From assembly GCA_963822985.1 (NCBI GenBank), contig CAWGJU010000017.1:186001-250000 (forward strand): a stretch of DNA of 64,000 nt, written 5' to 3'. The stretch comes from Thermohalobaculum sp963822985 (GTDB taxonomy: Bacteria > Pseudomonadota > Alphaproteobacteria > Rhodobacterales > Rhodobacteraceae). Positions within the stretch are counted from its first letter, which is position 1. Each line of letters starts with the position of its first letter. The notes below the pieces were generated by a model. It was not told the origin of the DNA. It did not search any database and was given only the letters and a program-made list of their open reading frames with translations. Positions 9,422-18,728 of the stretch are shown here, piece by piece. Position numbers and translations under genes: made by a program.

Positions 9422-10089
9422 ATGCCGACGGCGCGCGACGAAGACATCATGCAGCTCATGCTCTCGCTGCGCCGCCACGGCGTGACGGATGCGCGCGTGC
9501 TCTCGGCCTTCGAGCAGACGCCGCGCGAGCTTTTCGTCGAGCCGACCTTCGAGCGACCGCGCCTATGCCGACAGCGCGCTGCCGATCAGCTGCGGCCAGA
9601 CGATCTCGCAGCCCTCGGTCGTCGGCATCATGACCCAGGCGCTGGACGTGACGCCGCGCTGCAAGGTGCTGGAGGTCGGCGCCGGCTCGGGCTACCAGGC
9701 GGCGATCCTGGCGCGGCTGGCGCGCCGGGTCTATGCCATCGAGCGCTATCGCGAGCTGGCGCTGGCGGCGCGCGCGCGCATCGAGAAGCTGGGGCTCGCC
9801 AATGTCACGATCCGCACGGGCGACGGCACCCGCGGCTGGCCCGAGCAGGCGCCCTTCGACCGGATCATCGTCTCGGCCGCCGCCGAGGACGCGCCCGCAC
9901 TGCTGTTGGAACAGCTGCGCACCGGTGGCATCATGGTGCTGCCGGTCGGCCAGTCGGACGAGGTCCAGCAGCTGATCCGTGTCGAGAAGACCGACGAGGG
10001 CCCGAGCATATCGCGAGCTGATGGCGGTGCGCTTCGTGCCGCTGCTGGCCGGGATGCCGGACGAGGCCGGCCAGGGCGGCGGGCGCTAG
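9422..10089 (+). CDS. pcm: Protein-L-isoaspartate O-methyltransferase, frameshifted
   Basis: Repairs isoaspartyl residues using S-adenosylmethionine. Visible motifs: ISCGQTISQPSVVGIMTQAL, the SAM-binding loop VLEVGAGSGYQAAIL, and the post-motif region DGTRGWPEQAPFDRIIV. Shifts occur near 9556 (extra C, restoring TFEDRAYADSALP) and near 10010; the tail then reads ELMAVRFVPLLAG to the stop at 10087. About 221 residues, the normal size. It follows surE by 7 bases and precedes nlpD by 17 bases. Start ATG 9422 fits the family N-terminus. Confidence 0.92.
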
Positions 10090-10106
10090 GGCAGGAGAGA
10101 GCAGTC

Positions 10107-11295
10107 ATGACGCTTTGCTTCAAAGCGTGCTTGCGGCGCGCCGGTCCCATGCTGCTGCTGGTCGCCGCGGCCGCGTGCAGCCAGCGCAGCGGGCCGCCGG
10201 CCGAGGTCGATATCCGCGGCACCAACCCGCACGCGGCGCGCCCCGCCGCCGTGGCCACGGCGCCCGGCGGGCCGTCGGCGCCGGCGGCATCAGGGCGGCA
10301 TCGTCAGCTACGAGAGCTATCAGACGGTCGTCGCCAGCGAGGGCGAAACGGTCGCCCAGCTGGCCGAGCGGGTCGACCTCTCGGCCTCCGAGCTCGCCGC
10401 CTATAACGGGCTGACGCCCTCGCACCAGATGCAGGACGGCGACGAGCTGGTGCTGCCGCCCCGTCCGGGCGGCTATGGCACGGCGGTCGCCGCCGCGCCG
10501 GCCGCGCCCTATGGCGGGATCGAGCAGGCCCGCTGCCGGCGGGCACCGGGCCGGGGATCGCTGCGCCCGCGCCTGCCAGGCCCGCCGGCCAGCCCGTCAC
10601 CGCCCAGCCCGCGGCCACGCCGCCGCTGCCACCAGCCCGCCGCGGCCTCCGGTGGCTGGAGCCCGGCGCTGGCCGAGGCAGCCATCGACCGCTCGACCGG
10701 CCTCAACCCCGACGGCAGCGCTCGGCGCGCCGCCGAGCTCGGCCGAGCCGGTGCCGCCCGAGCCCGAGCCGCGCCGCGAGCTCGCCTCGCCCGAGCTGGG
10801 CCAGTACCAGACCGGCGCCGGCGGCACCGACGCCATGGTCCGCCGCCCATCCGCCCCGAGGCCTCGCCGGCGCCGGCCCCGGCCCCGGCCGACGCGGGAA
10901 CGCAGGTCGCCTCCGTCGCTCCGCCCAATGTCAGCATGCAAAAGCCGGTCGACGGTCCCGTCGCCATCGCCTTCAACAAGGGCGCAGGCCCGGCGCGCAA
11001 CGACGGCGTCGACTTTGCCGCGCCCGCCGGCGCCCCCGTGGTCGCCGCCGCCGATGGCGAGGTCGCGCTCGTCTCGCAGTCGCTCGGCGGGCTCGGCACC
11101 ATCGTCCTGGTTCGCCACCCGAACGAGATCCTGACCGTCTACGGCCGGATCGACAGCGTCACCGTCGCCAAGGGCGACAAGGTGCAGCGCGGCCAGCAGA
11201 TCGGCGTCGTCGCCGGCACCGCCTCGGGCGAGCCGCGCATGCATTTCGAGGTGCGCCGCGGCGCCGAAAGCCTCGACCCGATGCTGTTCCTGTAG
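10107..11295 (+). CDS. nlpD: NlpD-like lipoprotein (LysM + degenerate M23/LytM)
   Basis: Signal and lipobox LLVAAAAC near residue 22 place it on a membrane. A LysM peptidoglycan-binding segment follows (YQTVVASEGETVAQLAERVD, ending at DELVLPP), then a Pro/Ala-rich linker with several frameshifts (10295-10900), and a C-terminal LytM domain from about 10930. The usual metal ligands are partly absent: NDGVDF has Asn where the first His belongs, and PRMHFEVR has only one His of the HxH pair. Degenerate LytM domains are typical of NlpD/EnvC proteins that activate amidases rather than cut peptidoglycan themselves. AGGAGAGA precedes ATG 10107. Confidence 0.85.
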
Positions 11296-11810
11296 CCGCC
11301 TCTCGGCCCGTCATCTCCTCGCAAGCGAGGATCTCGTTGACCTCAGAAGTTGCCCGCAGTCGCGGGCATGACGGGGCCCGCGCGCTCGCCCGCGCCGAGA
11401 CGTCGCACGGCTTTTGGTCATCACTTCATCGGAGCGCGGTCGGTGCCGCGAGCGTCACAAAGCGAACGCACCGCCGCCGGCAGGCCTATACCGAACGTCA
11501 ACCAAGCCGGCGTATCACCCCCGCGCAGGGCGGCCGGGTGAGAGACGGCCCTCCCGGTTTGCAAATCGCCGGGCGCCGGATGGCTGGCAACCATCGGAGG
11601 CGCCACCAAGGCCCCGCAAGGGGCAGTCGCGGCCGGCCGGCCGTGCTCTTGGCTTCCCTGTCCCTGCGCGACGCGCGGGCCGGGGACGAAGGACCGAGGG
11701 GCGTGCGCGAATGCGCTCGAGGCTCCCTCCCCGCAAGAGACCTTGCACCAGACGGACGCCGCCCAGGACCTGGCGAGCCGCTCTTTGGCGCACGCCGGAC
11801 GCGCCTCAAA
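11296..11810. other. 515-base stretch without a convincing gene
   Basis: Frames in this stretch are arginine/proline-rich and lack start signals or recognisable motifs. The first 80 bases hold the nested palindromic element listed separately. The rest shows nothing I can name. It lies between the nlpD stop and the end of the convergent GFA-family gene. Confidence 0.6.
11307..11375. repeat. Nested palindromic intergenic element
   Basis: CCCGTCAT (11307-11314) and ATGACGGG (11368-11375) are exact inverted repeats. Inside lie two smaller hairpins, CCTCGC-AA-GCGAGG (11317-11330) and GCCCGC-AGTC-GCGGGC (11352-11367). It starts 12 bases after the nlpD stop and could end that transcript. Its CGTCA...TGACG ends resemble those of the element at 46076-46196, suggesting a dispersed family. 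Confidence 0.6.
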
Positions 11811-12299
11811 TCAGTCGATCCACAAGCCGCGCGCGCGGTGCCAGTCCTCGATCGACTGCTCGCAATAGCGGTCGTAGAGCTTGTCGCCCGGCCCCGCCGC
11901 CACCGGCACCCAGTCGGGCTTGAAGTCCAGCATCATGTGCACGCGCTCGGGCGGCACCGGCAGCTCGGTGTCGATGGCGGAGGCGAAGGGGTGCACCAGC
12001 TCGGGCCAGTCCTCGTCATGGACCCACAGCATCGTGCCGCAGCGCGTGCAGAAATGCCGCTTGGCCGGCCCGAGATAACTGCCGTCGCCCCCGTCGATCG
12101 GAGCGCGGAAGAAGCCAATCGCCTCGCGGCCTTCGACCTGCAAGCTGCCGTGGTCGCCCATGATGTTGATGGAATAGCCCGAGCCGCCGGCCTTGCGGCA
12201 GATCGAGCAATAGCAGAGCTGGTAGGGATGCGGCGTGTGGCTCTGGACCGAGAAGCGGACGGCGCCGCAACGGCACGAGCCTTCCAGGGTGACGGGCAT
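11811..12299 (-). CDS. GFA-family (glutathione-dependent formaldehyde-activating-like) zinc protein
   Basis: A complete 162-residue protein with the GFA/CENP-V zinc pattern: CRCGAV near the N-terminus, CYCSICRKAGGS about residue 30, and CTRCGTML about residue 85. Characterised members include glutathione-hydroxymethyl-forming Gfa, but many homologues have no known substrate, so only the fold is secure. A longer in-frame extension upstream of ATG 12299 exists but lacks the family sequence. It is convergent with nlpD and is followed, on its upstream side, by the sulfatase gene in the same orientation. Codon use matches the neighbours, and no shift is visible. Confidence 0.85.
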   Translation of the reverse strand: MPVTLEGSCRCGAVRFSVQSHTPHPYQLCYCSICRKAGGSGYSINIMGDHGSLQVEGREAIGFFRAPIDGGDGSYLGPAKRHFCTRCGTMLWVHDEDWPELVHPFASAIDTELPVPPERVHMMLDFKPDWVPVAAGPGDKLYDRYCEQSIEDWHRARGLWID

Positions 12300-12382
12300 C
12301 TGAGCCTCCGGTTTCGCGGCCCGCGACCTCGCCCGGAGCGGCGGGCCGCGGGCCAATCTCCGGCCGCCCTGATCAGAGCGTC

Positions 12383-12406
12383 GGCGGGCCCGGCGCCGGG
12401 CCCGCC
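12383..12406 (-). terminator. 24-bp perfect GC palindrome after the sulfatase gene
   Basis: The 24 bases are identical to their own reverse complement. The centre is 28 bases past the stop of the minus-strand sulfatase gene. It can form an 11-bp stem, but no T run follows; terminator activity is inferred from place and stability. Confidence 0.5.
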
Positions 12407-12421
12407 ATCTTCACGGTGGGC

Positions 12422-14935
12422 TCACTGCCGCGCGGCGGCGGCCTTCGCCATCTCCTCCTGCAGCTTCTTGACGGCCTCGGGCGTGAGTTCCGGCCGGTCC
12501 ATCTTCACCGTCAGCTTCTCCAGCTTGGCGGTCAGCGCGAAGGGCGGCGTGTAGTCCGCGTCGTTCACGCCCGTCAGCGTGTCCGAGCCGATGTCGAAGC
12601 TCTCGTCCCATTGCAGGATGACGGGCAGCGTCTTCTCCATCTTCTTGCTGTCGACCACCTTGCCGTCGACCTTGAGCGTGCCGGTGCCCGAGGCGCCGAG
12701 CCCGCTCATGTTGTTGTAGCGCAGCGTGCCGACGCCCAGCCCGTCATAGGCGAAATCGAACTCGACCGTATGCTTGCCGGGCGCCAGCGCCTCGCCCTCC
12801 CACTTGATCCGCTTCAGGTCGAGGAGGTTCCACAGGAAGACGGGCCTGGAATCGAGCAGATAGAACCCGTACCCGGCGAACCGCCCGCCCGAGGTCAGCA
12901 TCATGCCCTCGGCGCCGCCCTCGGGCACCTCGATCTCGGCGGTGATCGTGTAGGAGGTGTTGAGCAGCAGCGGCGAGTCGCCCTGTGGCAGCCCGGTCAT
13001 CGGCCGCGTGTAGACGAACTCCGACCGGCCGGCAGTGATGTTCGGCCGCGGCGCGATCACGCGCGCCGCCACCGAGGCGTCCAGCGGGAAGACGCCGTAT
13101 TTCTGCGCTTCGCGGATGAAGCTGTCCTTCATCGCCCGCACCTTGTCGGGGTGCTTGTCGGCGACGTTGGCGCTCTGGCTGAAATCCGAGTTCAGGTCGT
13201 AGAGCTCGAGCACCTGGTTGTTCAGCGGGTCGGGATTGGCGGCGCCGAACGCCTCCCACGGCGCCCGGTTCACCTCGGTGCTGAGGAACCAGCCGTCCTG
13301 GTAGAGCGCCCACTGGCCCATCATCTCGAAATACTGCGTCTTGTGCCGCGACGGCTCGTCGGCGTTGGCCGCGTCGAAGGTGTAGGCAAAGCTCGTCCCC
13401 TCGATCGGCTTCTGCGTGATGCCGTCGACCGTCTCCGGCGCGCGGATGCCGGCGACCTCGAGGATCGTCGGCACGACGTCGATGACATGGACGAACTGCT
13501 GGCGCAGCCCGCCCGTGTCCTTGATGCGCGCCGGCCAGGACACCGCCATGTTCTGATTGATGCCGCCGAGCTGCGAGGCGTTCTGCTTGAACCAGGGGAA
13601 CGGCGTGTCGAAGGCCCAGGACCAGCCGGCCGACATGTGGGGATAGGTCGCCTCGGTGCCCCAGACGTCATAAAACTTCATCTGCTCCTCGACGGGCATC
13701 ATGTTGACGCCGTTGAAGAACGCCACCTCGTTCGGCGTGCCGAGCGGGCCGCCCTCGGCGCTCGTGCCGTTGTCGCCGTTGATGTAGATGATCAGCGTGT
13801 TGTCGAGCTCGCCCAGATCCTCGATCGCCTGGACGACGCGGCCGATCTCGTGGTCGTTATAGGCGGCGTAGGCGGCGAAGACATCAACCTGCCGGATGAA
13901 GAGCTTCTTCTCCGCATCCGTCAGCTGGTCCCACTCCTTCAGCACCTCCTTCGGCCAGGGCGTCAGCACGGCGTCCTGCGGGACGACGCCGAGGCGCTTC
14001 TGGTTGGCGAAGATCGTCTCGCGCAGCTTGTTCCAGCCCTCGTCGAACAGGTGCATCGCGCTGATCTTGTCGACCCACTCCTTGGTCGGGTGATGCGGCG
14101 CGTGCGTCGCGCCCGGCGCGTATTTGACGAGGAAAGGCTTTTTCGGATTGGTCTGGTGCATCCGCGTGATCCAGTCGATCGCGTCGTCCGCCATCGCCGT
14201 CACCAGGTTCCAGCTCTCCGGCGCCGCCCCGTCGAAGGGATAGATCTGCGTCGTGTTGCGGAAGAGGTTCGGCTGCCACTGGTTGGCGTCGCCGCCGACG
14301 AAGCCGTAGAAGTATTCGAACCCCATGCCGGTCGGCCACTGGTCGAACGGGCCCGACTGGCTCGCCTCGAAGGCCGGCGTATTGTGGTCCTTGCCGAACC
14401 ACGAGGTGTTGTAGCCGTTGTCGAGCAGGATCCGGCCGATCGTCGCCTTGTCCTTCTGAATGATGCTGTCATAGCCGGGAAAGCCGGTCGACTGCTCGGC
14501 GATGACGCCAAAGCCCGCCGTATGGTGGTTGCGCCCGGTGATCAGCGCGGCGCGCGTCGGCGAGCAGAGCGCCGTCGAGAACACCCGGTTGTAGCGCAGC
14601 CCGTCATCGGCGATCCGGTCGAGCGTCGGCGTCGGGATGACGCCGCCGAAGGTGCTGGGCACGGCAAAGCCCGCATCGTCGGTGATGATCAGCAGCACGT
14701 TCGGCGCACCCTCGGGCGGCACCACGCGCGGCGGCCACCAGGGCGTCGACTGCAGCGCATCGTTCTCGATGACGCCGCCGAAATGCGGCACCGGTGGCGG
14801 CAGTTGGCGGCCGTCGAGCGTGACGGTCGCATCGGGCGCGCCGGGCGTGCCGTGGATCTGCTGGGCGGTCGCCGGCACAGCAAGCGCGCACGCAACGACG
14901 CCCGCAGCCATCACCGCGATGGCGGTGTTTCGCAT
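12422..14935 (-). CDS. Secreted type I arylsulfatase
   Basis: 837 residues, intact. A signal peptide (MRNTAIAVMAAGVVACALAV, cut near ATAQQ) is followed by the alkaline-phosphatase-superfamily core: VLLIITDDAGF with the metal aspartates at 86-87, and CSPTRAALITGR with Cys124 in the C-x-P-x-R sequence that is converted to formylglycine. The C-terminal 200 residues form a beta-rich domain (TSYTITAEIEVPEGGAEGM) seen in the larger arylsulfatases. It would hydrolyse a sulfate ester in the periplasm or outside. The start is chosen by AAGGGGGA upstream and by the signal peptide; an upstream extension is unlikely. No formylglycine-generating enzyme lies in the window. Confidence 0.93.
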   Translation of the reverse strand: MRNTAIAVMAAGVVACALAVPATAQQIHGTPGAPDATVTLDGRQLPPPVPHFGGVIENDALQSTPWWPPRVVPPEGAPNVLLIITDDAGFAVPSTFGGVIPTPTLDRIADDGLRYNRVFSTALCSPTRAALITGRNHHTAGFGVIAEQSTGFPGYDSIIQKDKATIGRILLDNGYNTSWFGKDHNTPAFEASQSGPFDQWPTGMGFEYFYGFVGGDANQWQPNLFRNTTQIYPFDGAAPESWNLVTAMADDAIDWITRMHQTNPKKPFLVKYAPGATHAPHHPTKEWVDKISAMHLFDEGWNKLRETIFANQKRLGVVPQDAVLTPWPKEVLKEWDQLTDAEKKLFIRQVDVFAAYAAYNDHEIGRVVQAIEDLGELDNTLIIYINGDNGTSAEGGPLGTPNEVAFFNGVNMMPVEEQMKFYDVWGTEATYPHMSAGWSWAFDTPFPWFKQNASQLGGINQNMAVSWPARIKDTGGLRQQFVHVIDVVPTILEVAGIRAPETVDGITQKPIEGTSFAYTFDAANADEPSRHKTQYFEMMGQWALYQDGWFLSTEVNRAPWEAFGAANPDPLNNQVLELYDLNSDFSQSANVADKHPDKVRAMKDSFIREAQKYGVFPLDASVAARVIAPRPNITAGRSEFVYTRPMTGLPQGDSPLLLNTSYTITAEIEVPEGGAEGMMLTSGGRFAGYGFYLLDSRPVFLWNLLDLKRIKWEGEALAPGKHTVEFDFAYDGLGVGTLRYNNMSGLGASGTGTLKVDGKVVDSKKMEKTLPVILQWDESFDIGSDTLTGVNDADYTPPFALTAKLEKLTVKMDRPELTPEAVKKLQEEMAKAAAARQ

Positions 14936-15201
14936 GAAAGTCCCCCTTGGAATCAGGGTCGGCAAGGTGCCGACTGACGTCGTTGTCATATGACTCATTC
15001 GTCTGGTCCGCGCCACCGGTCGCGGTGCCGCGGGTGCAGTCGACCACCTATGGATGCGTGGCCAGGAGCGGTGCCAGCGAACGCCAGGCTCGCAAACCGC
15101 TGGAACTGCGCTATGGCTTTGGCGTGACTCCCTTCGGCGGACCAGGCGAACGATGACCCGAATTCAGACGAACACAGCACGACCGGCCGCCGCCGCGCCC
15201 T

Positions 15202-17550
15202 GTGCACCGCCATGCCGCCTGGCTCGCCGCTGGCGGCGTCGCGCTGCTCGGCGTGCTTTCGAGCGCGGGCTTTGCTGTCTTCGGAGCCAGCGGTCAGGCG
15301 GCGGCTGCAAGCGCCGCGTCGCCCGCGATCTATGTCGGCAGCGAGACCTGCGCCGGCTGCCACGCGGCCGAGTTCGAGGCGTGGTCCGGCTCGCAGCACC
15401 GAATGGCGATGGACCACGCGACCGAGGGAACGGTGCTCGGCGACTTCTCCGGCGCAACCTTCGACCATTTCGGCGTGCGGTCGCGCTTCTTCCGCGACGG
15501 CGACAGGTTCCTGGTCGAGACGGACGGGCCGGATGGCGGGCTCGCCACCTTCGAGGTGAAATACACCTTCGGGGTCGAGCCGCTGCAGCAATACCTGATC
15601 GAGTTCCCCGACGGACGCCTGCAGGCGCTGTCGATCGCCTGGGACAGCCGCCCCGAGGCCGCGGGCGGCCAGCGCTGGTTCCACCTCTACCCTGACGAGC
15701 CGATCCGCTCCGACGACGAGCTGCACTGGACCAAGCTGAACCAGAACTGGAACTACATGTGCGCCGAGTGCCACTCGACCGGCGTCGCCAAGAACTACGA
15801 TGCCGCAACGGACAGCTTCACAGAGCACTTGGGCCGAGGTCAGCGTCGGCTGCGAGACCTGCCACGGCCAGGGCTCGCGCCACGTCGCCTGGGCCGAGGA
15901 CCAGGCAAGCTGGTGGCCGTCCGGCGAGATCGACGATCCGATGAAGGGACTGCTGACGCTGCTCGACGAGCGGCGCGACATCGCCTGGACGCCCGACCCC
16001 GAGACCGGCAGCCCGCGCCGCAGCGCCGCGCCCGCGACGCTGCGCAAGGAGGTCGAGACCTGCGGCCTCTGCCATGCCCGGCGCGGCGGCACCGCCGAGG
16101 ACTGGAAGCCCGGCCGCTGGCTGTCGCAGACGCATGTCGTCGCGCCGCTGGACCGGGGCCTCTACCACGCCGACGGCCAGATGCTTGACGAGGTCTACAA
16201 TTACGGCTCCTTCAAGCAGAGCAAGATGTTCGCCGCCGGCGTCACCTGCAGCGACTGCCACGACCCGCACAGCGGCAAGACCGTGCTGCCGGGCAACGGC
16301 GTCTGCCTGCAATGCCACGAGGCCGAGAAGTTCGACAGCACCGCCCATCACCAGCACGCCGAGGGCTCGGCCGCTTCCGGCTGCCCCGCCTGCCACATGC
16401 CGGTGCGCACCTATATGGTCGTCGACCCGCGGCACGATCACAGCTTCCGCGTGCCCCGGCCCGACCAGAGCGTCGCGCTCGGCACGCCGAACGCCTGCAA
16501 CGACTGCCACAAGGACCAGACCGCCGAGTGGGCGGCAGCCGCGGTCGAGGACTGGTTCGGGCCCGAGCGCGACGGGCTTCCAGACCTATGCGCCCGCCTT
16601 CCATGCCGCCTGGACCGACCAGACAGACGCGCGCGCGCGGCTGGCCGCGATCGCCGCCGACGAGCGCGTGCCGTCGATCGCCCGCGCCAGCGCGCTAGGC
16701 GAACTGGCCCCGCGCCTGACCGCCGCCGAGATCGGCCTCGCCCGCGAGTGCCTGGGCGACCCCGACCCGATGGTCCGGATCGGCGCGCTCGACATGATCG
16801 AGGCCCTGCAGGGGCCCGACCGGCTGGCGCTGGCCGCGCCGCTGCTCGCCGATCCGGTGCGCGGCGTGCGGGTGCGCGCGGCCGAGCTGCTGGCCGACAT
16901 CCCCTTCGCCCAGCTGTCCGGCCGCGCTTCGCGGCCGCTTCGAGAGGGCCGCGGCCGAGTTCGTGGGCTTCCAGACGGAAGATGCCGACCGGCCGGCCTC
17001 GCGCACGGCGCTCGGCACGTTCTACGCCCGCCGCGGCATGGCGGCGGAGGCCGAGGCCGAGTTCCAGGCGGCGCTGCGCCTCAGCCCCGGCTATCCGCCG
17101 GCGGCCGTCAACCTCGCCGATCACTACCGGCGCCTGGGCGCGGATGACCGGGCCCAAGACGTGCTGCGCTCGGCGGTCGCCGTCGCGCCGAGGCAGGCCA
17201 GCCTTCACCACGCGCTCGGCCTGGCGCTGGCGCGGGCGCAGCGCTACGACGAGGCGATCGACGAGCTCCGGCGGGCGACCGAGCTCGAGCCCGGCAGCGC
17301 GCGCTATGCCTATGTCCACGCCGTCGCGCTCCACTCGGTGGGCGACGTGGAGCAGGCCATCGGCCTGCTGCAGGAGAACGCCAGCCGGCACCCCGGCGAC
17401 GCGGACACGCTGGTCGCGCTGGTCAGCTATCGCCGCGAGGCGGGGGACGTCGCCGGCGCCCTCGGCTATGCCGAGCAGCTGCTGGAAGTCGCGCCGGAGG
17501 ACGCGCAGGTGCAGGCGCTGGTCGACGAGCTGCGGCGCGCCAGCCGGTGA
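15202..17550 (+). CDS. Octaheme cytochrome c with HEAT-like and TPR repeats, frameshifted
   Basis: A signal/anchor (AWLAAGGVALLGVLSSAGFA) leads to eight CxxCH heme sites: CAGCH, CAECH, CETCH, CGLCH, CSDCH, CLQCH, CPACH and CNDCH. Then come HEAT-like repeats (about 16600-16900) and TPR repeats (about 17020-17540, for example YPPAAVNLADHYRRLGADDR). Shifts near 15826, 16577 and 16928 are each one extra base; the 2349-base span minus three gives about 781 residues. The start is uncertain: GTG 15202 lacks a ribosome site, and ATG 15153 joins the frame if one T near 15194 is extra. It is probably a periplasmic electron carrier or oxidoreductase; substrate unknown. Divergent from the sulfatase. Confidence 0.85.
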
Positions 17551-17557
17551 GCGGGAA

Positions 17558-17588
17558 GGCTGCCGTCGCCCGGACAAGGCTGGCAGCC
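17558..17588. terminator. Hairpin between convergent genes
   Basis: GGCTGCC (17558-17564) pairs with GGCAGCC (17582-17588) across a 17-base loop. It sits between the stops of the octaheme and HAD genes and could end either transcript. The stem is short and no T run is present. Confidence 0.35.
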
Positions 17589-17607
17589 GTCGGTCTCGAG
17601 CGCAGGC

Positions 17608-18628
17608 CTATTCGGGCGGGAAGATCGGCGCCCAGTCGTCCTTCATGCTGATGACGATCCAGCCCTTTTGCCTGGCCTCGTCCATCAGGTCCTGCGGGAA
17701 GGCGCCGAAATGGGTGTCGGGCTCGCCTGCCGCCGGGCCATAGGCGTATTCGCGCGCCGCATCGTCGTGGAAGACGAGGCCCATCAGCCGCGCGCCGTCG
17801 CCCGCATCGGTCCATTCCAGCATCTCGCGGTCGCCGGCCGAGTTGCCGAAGGCGATGATCGGGCCGGCGCCCGATATGCGAGTTGATGCCGACCGGCTTG
17901 CCCGCCTTGTCGTCGACGAAGTCGACCTGCGGCAGCCGCATCAGCACGGGCTTGCCGTCCTGCATCTCGAACTTCGTCTCGATGCGACGAGCCGACGACC
18001 TGCTCGGGCGGGATGCCATAGACCTTCTCCGTCCAGGGCCGCATGAACTCGATGCCGCCGCCGGAGACGATGAAGGTCTTGAAGCCGTTGGCCCGCAGAT
18101 AGGCCAACAGCTCGAGCATCGGCTGGTAGACCAGCTCGGTATAGGGCCGGTCGAATTTCGGATGCCTGGCGGTCGCCATCCAGTCGGTGACGATCGTCTC
18201 GAACTCGGCCGTGGTCATGCCGGCATGCGTGGCCGCGATGATCTCGGTCAGCCCCTTCACGCCCGAGGCGGCGAGCGCCTGCATGTCGCCCTCCAGCACC
18301 GCCTGGAAGGGCTGCGTCGTCTTCCATTCCGGGTGCTGCGGCGCCAGCGCCTTGACGCGGTCGAGCGCGAAGGCGAGCTGGGTGTAGATCGGGTGCTCGA
18401 CCCAGAGCGTGCCGTCATTGTCGAAGGTGGCGATGCGCTCGGGCGGGGCCACGAACACCTCGCTCGCCTCGTCGGTCACGTCCTCGCACGAACTCGATGA
18501 TCGCCTCTTTGGCGCCGCCGTCGTTCCAGGACGGCAGCGGGTCCTGCTGCGCCTGGGCGACAGTGGCGGCCGCAAGCACGCCTGCACCGATGATCCAGCG
18601 CTGCGGCGAGGGGAACTGGCAGGTTCAT
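17608..18628 (-). CDS. Exported HAD-superfamily phosphatase, frameshifted
   Basis: The HAD motif I is ATFDNDGTLW and motif II is FIVSGGG, with IAFGNSAGDREMLE as the acidic motif IV, so it is a phosphatase of the phosphoserine-phosphatase type. After repair of a shift near 18612 the N-terminus reads MNLPVPSPQRWIIGAGVLAA followed by ATVAQAQQ, a signal peptide, so it acts outside the cytoplasm. Other shifts lie near 17877, 17990 and 18487. About 338 residues. ATG 18628 follows GAGGAG. It lies 100 bases downstream of the second sulfatase gene in the same direction and probably shares its transcript. Substrate unknown. Confidence 0.83.
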
Positions 18629-18728
18629 CGTCGGATCTCCTCTCGCGCCGCTCGGCTCGGCGGCGGCTCGGGCGAATGCGGGAGAGCCGGGCCCCGAGAC
18701 GAGCCCGGCCAGGTCGCGGATCGGGCGA

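Noticed and set aside
11498..11809. A small minus-strand Arg/Pro-rich frame after nlpD.
   Set aside because: No start signal or conserved motif; composition matches untranslated GC-rich sequence.
12416..14977. An 853-residue open frame on the plus strand opposite the sulfatase.
   Set aside because: It is the antisense of a well-supported sulfatase gene, is rich in Arg, Val and Asp as expected for a GC-biased shadow, and has no motif or ribosome site.
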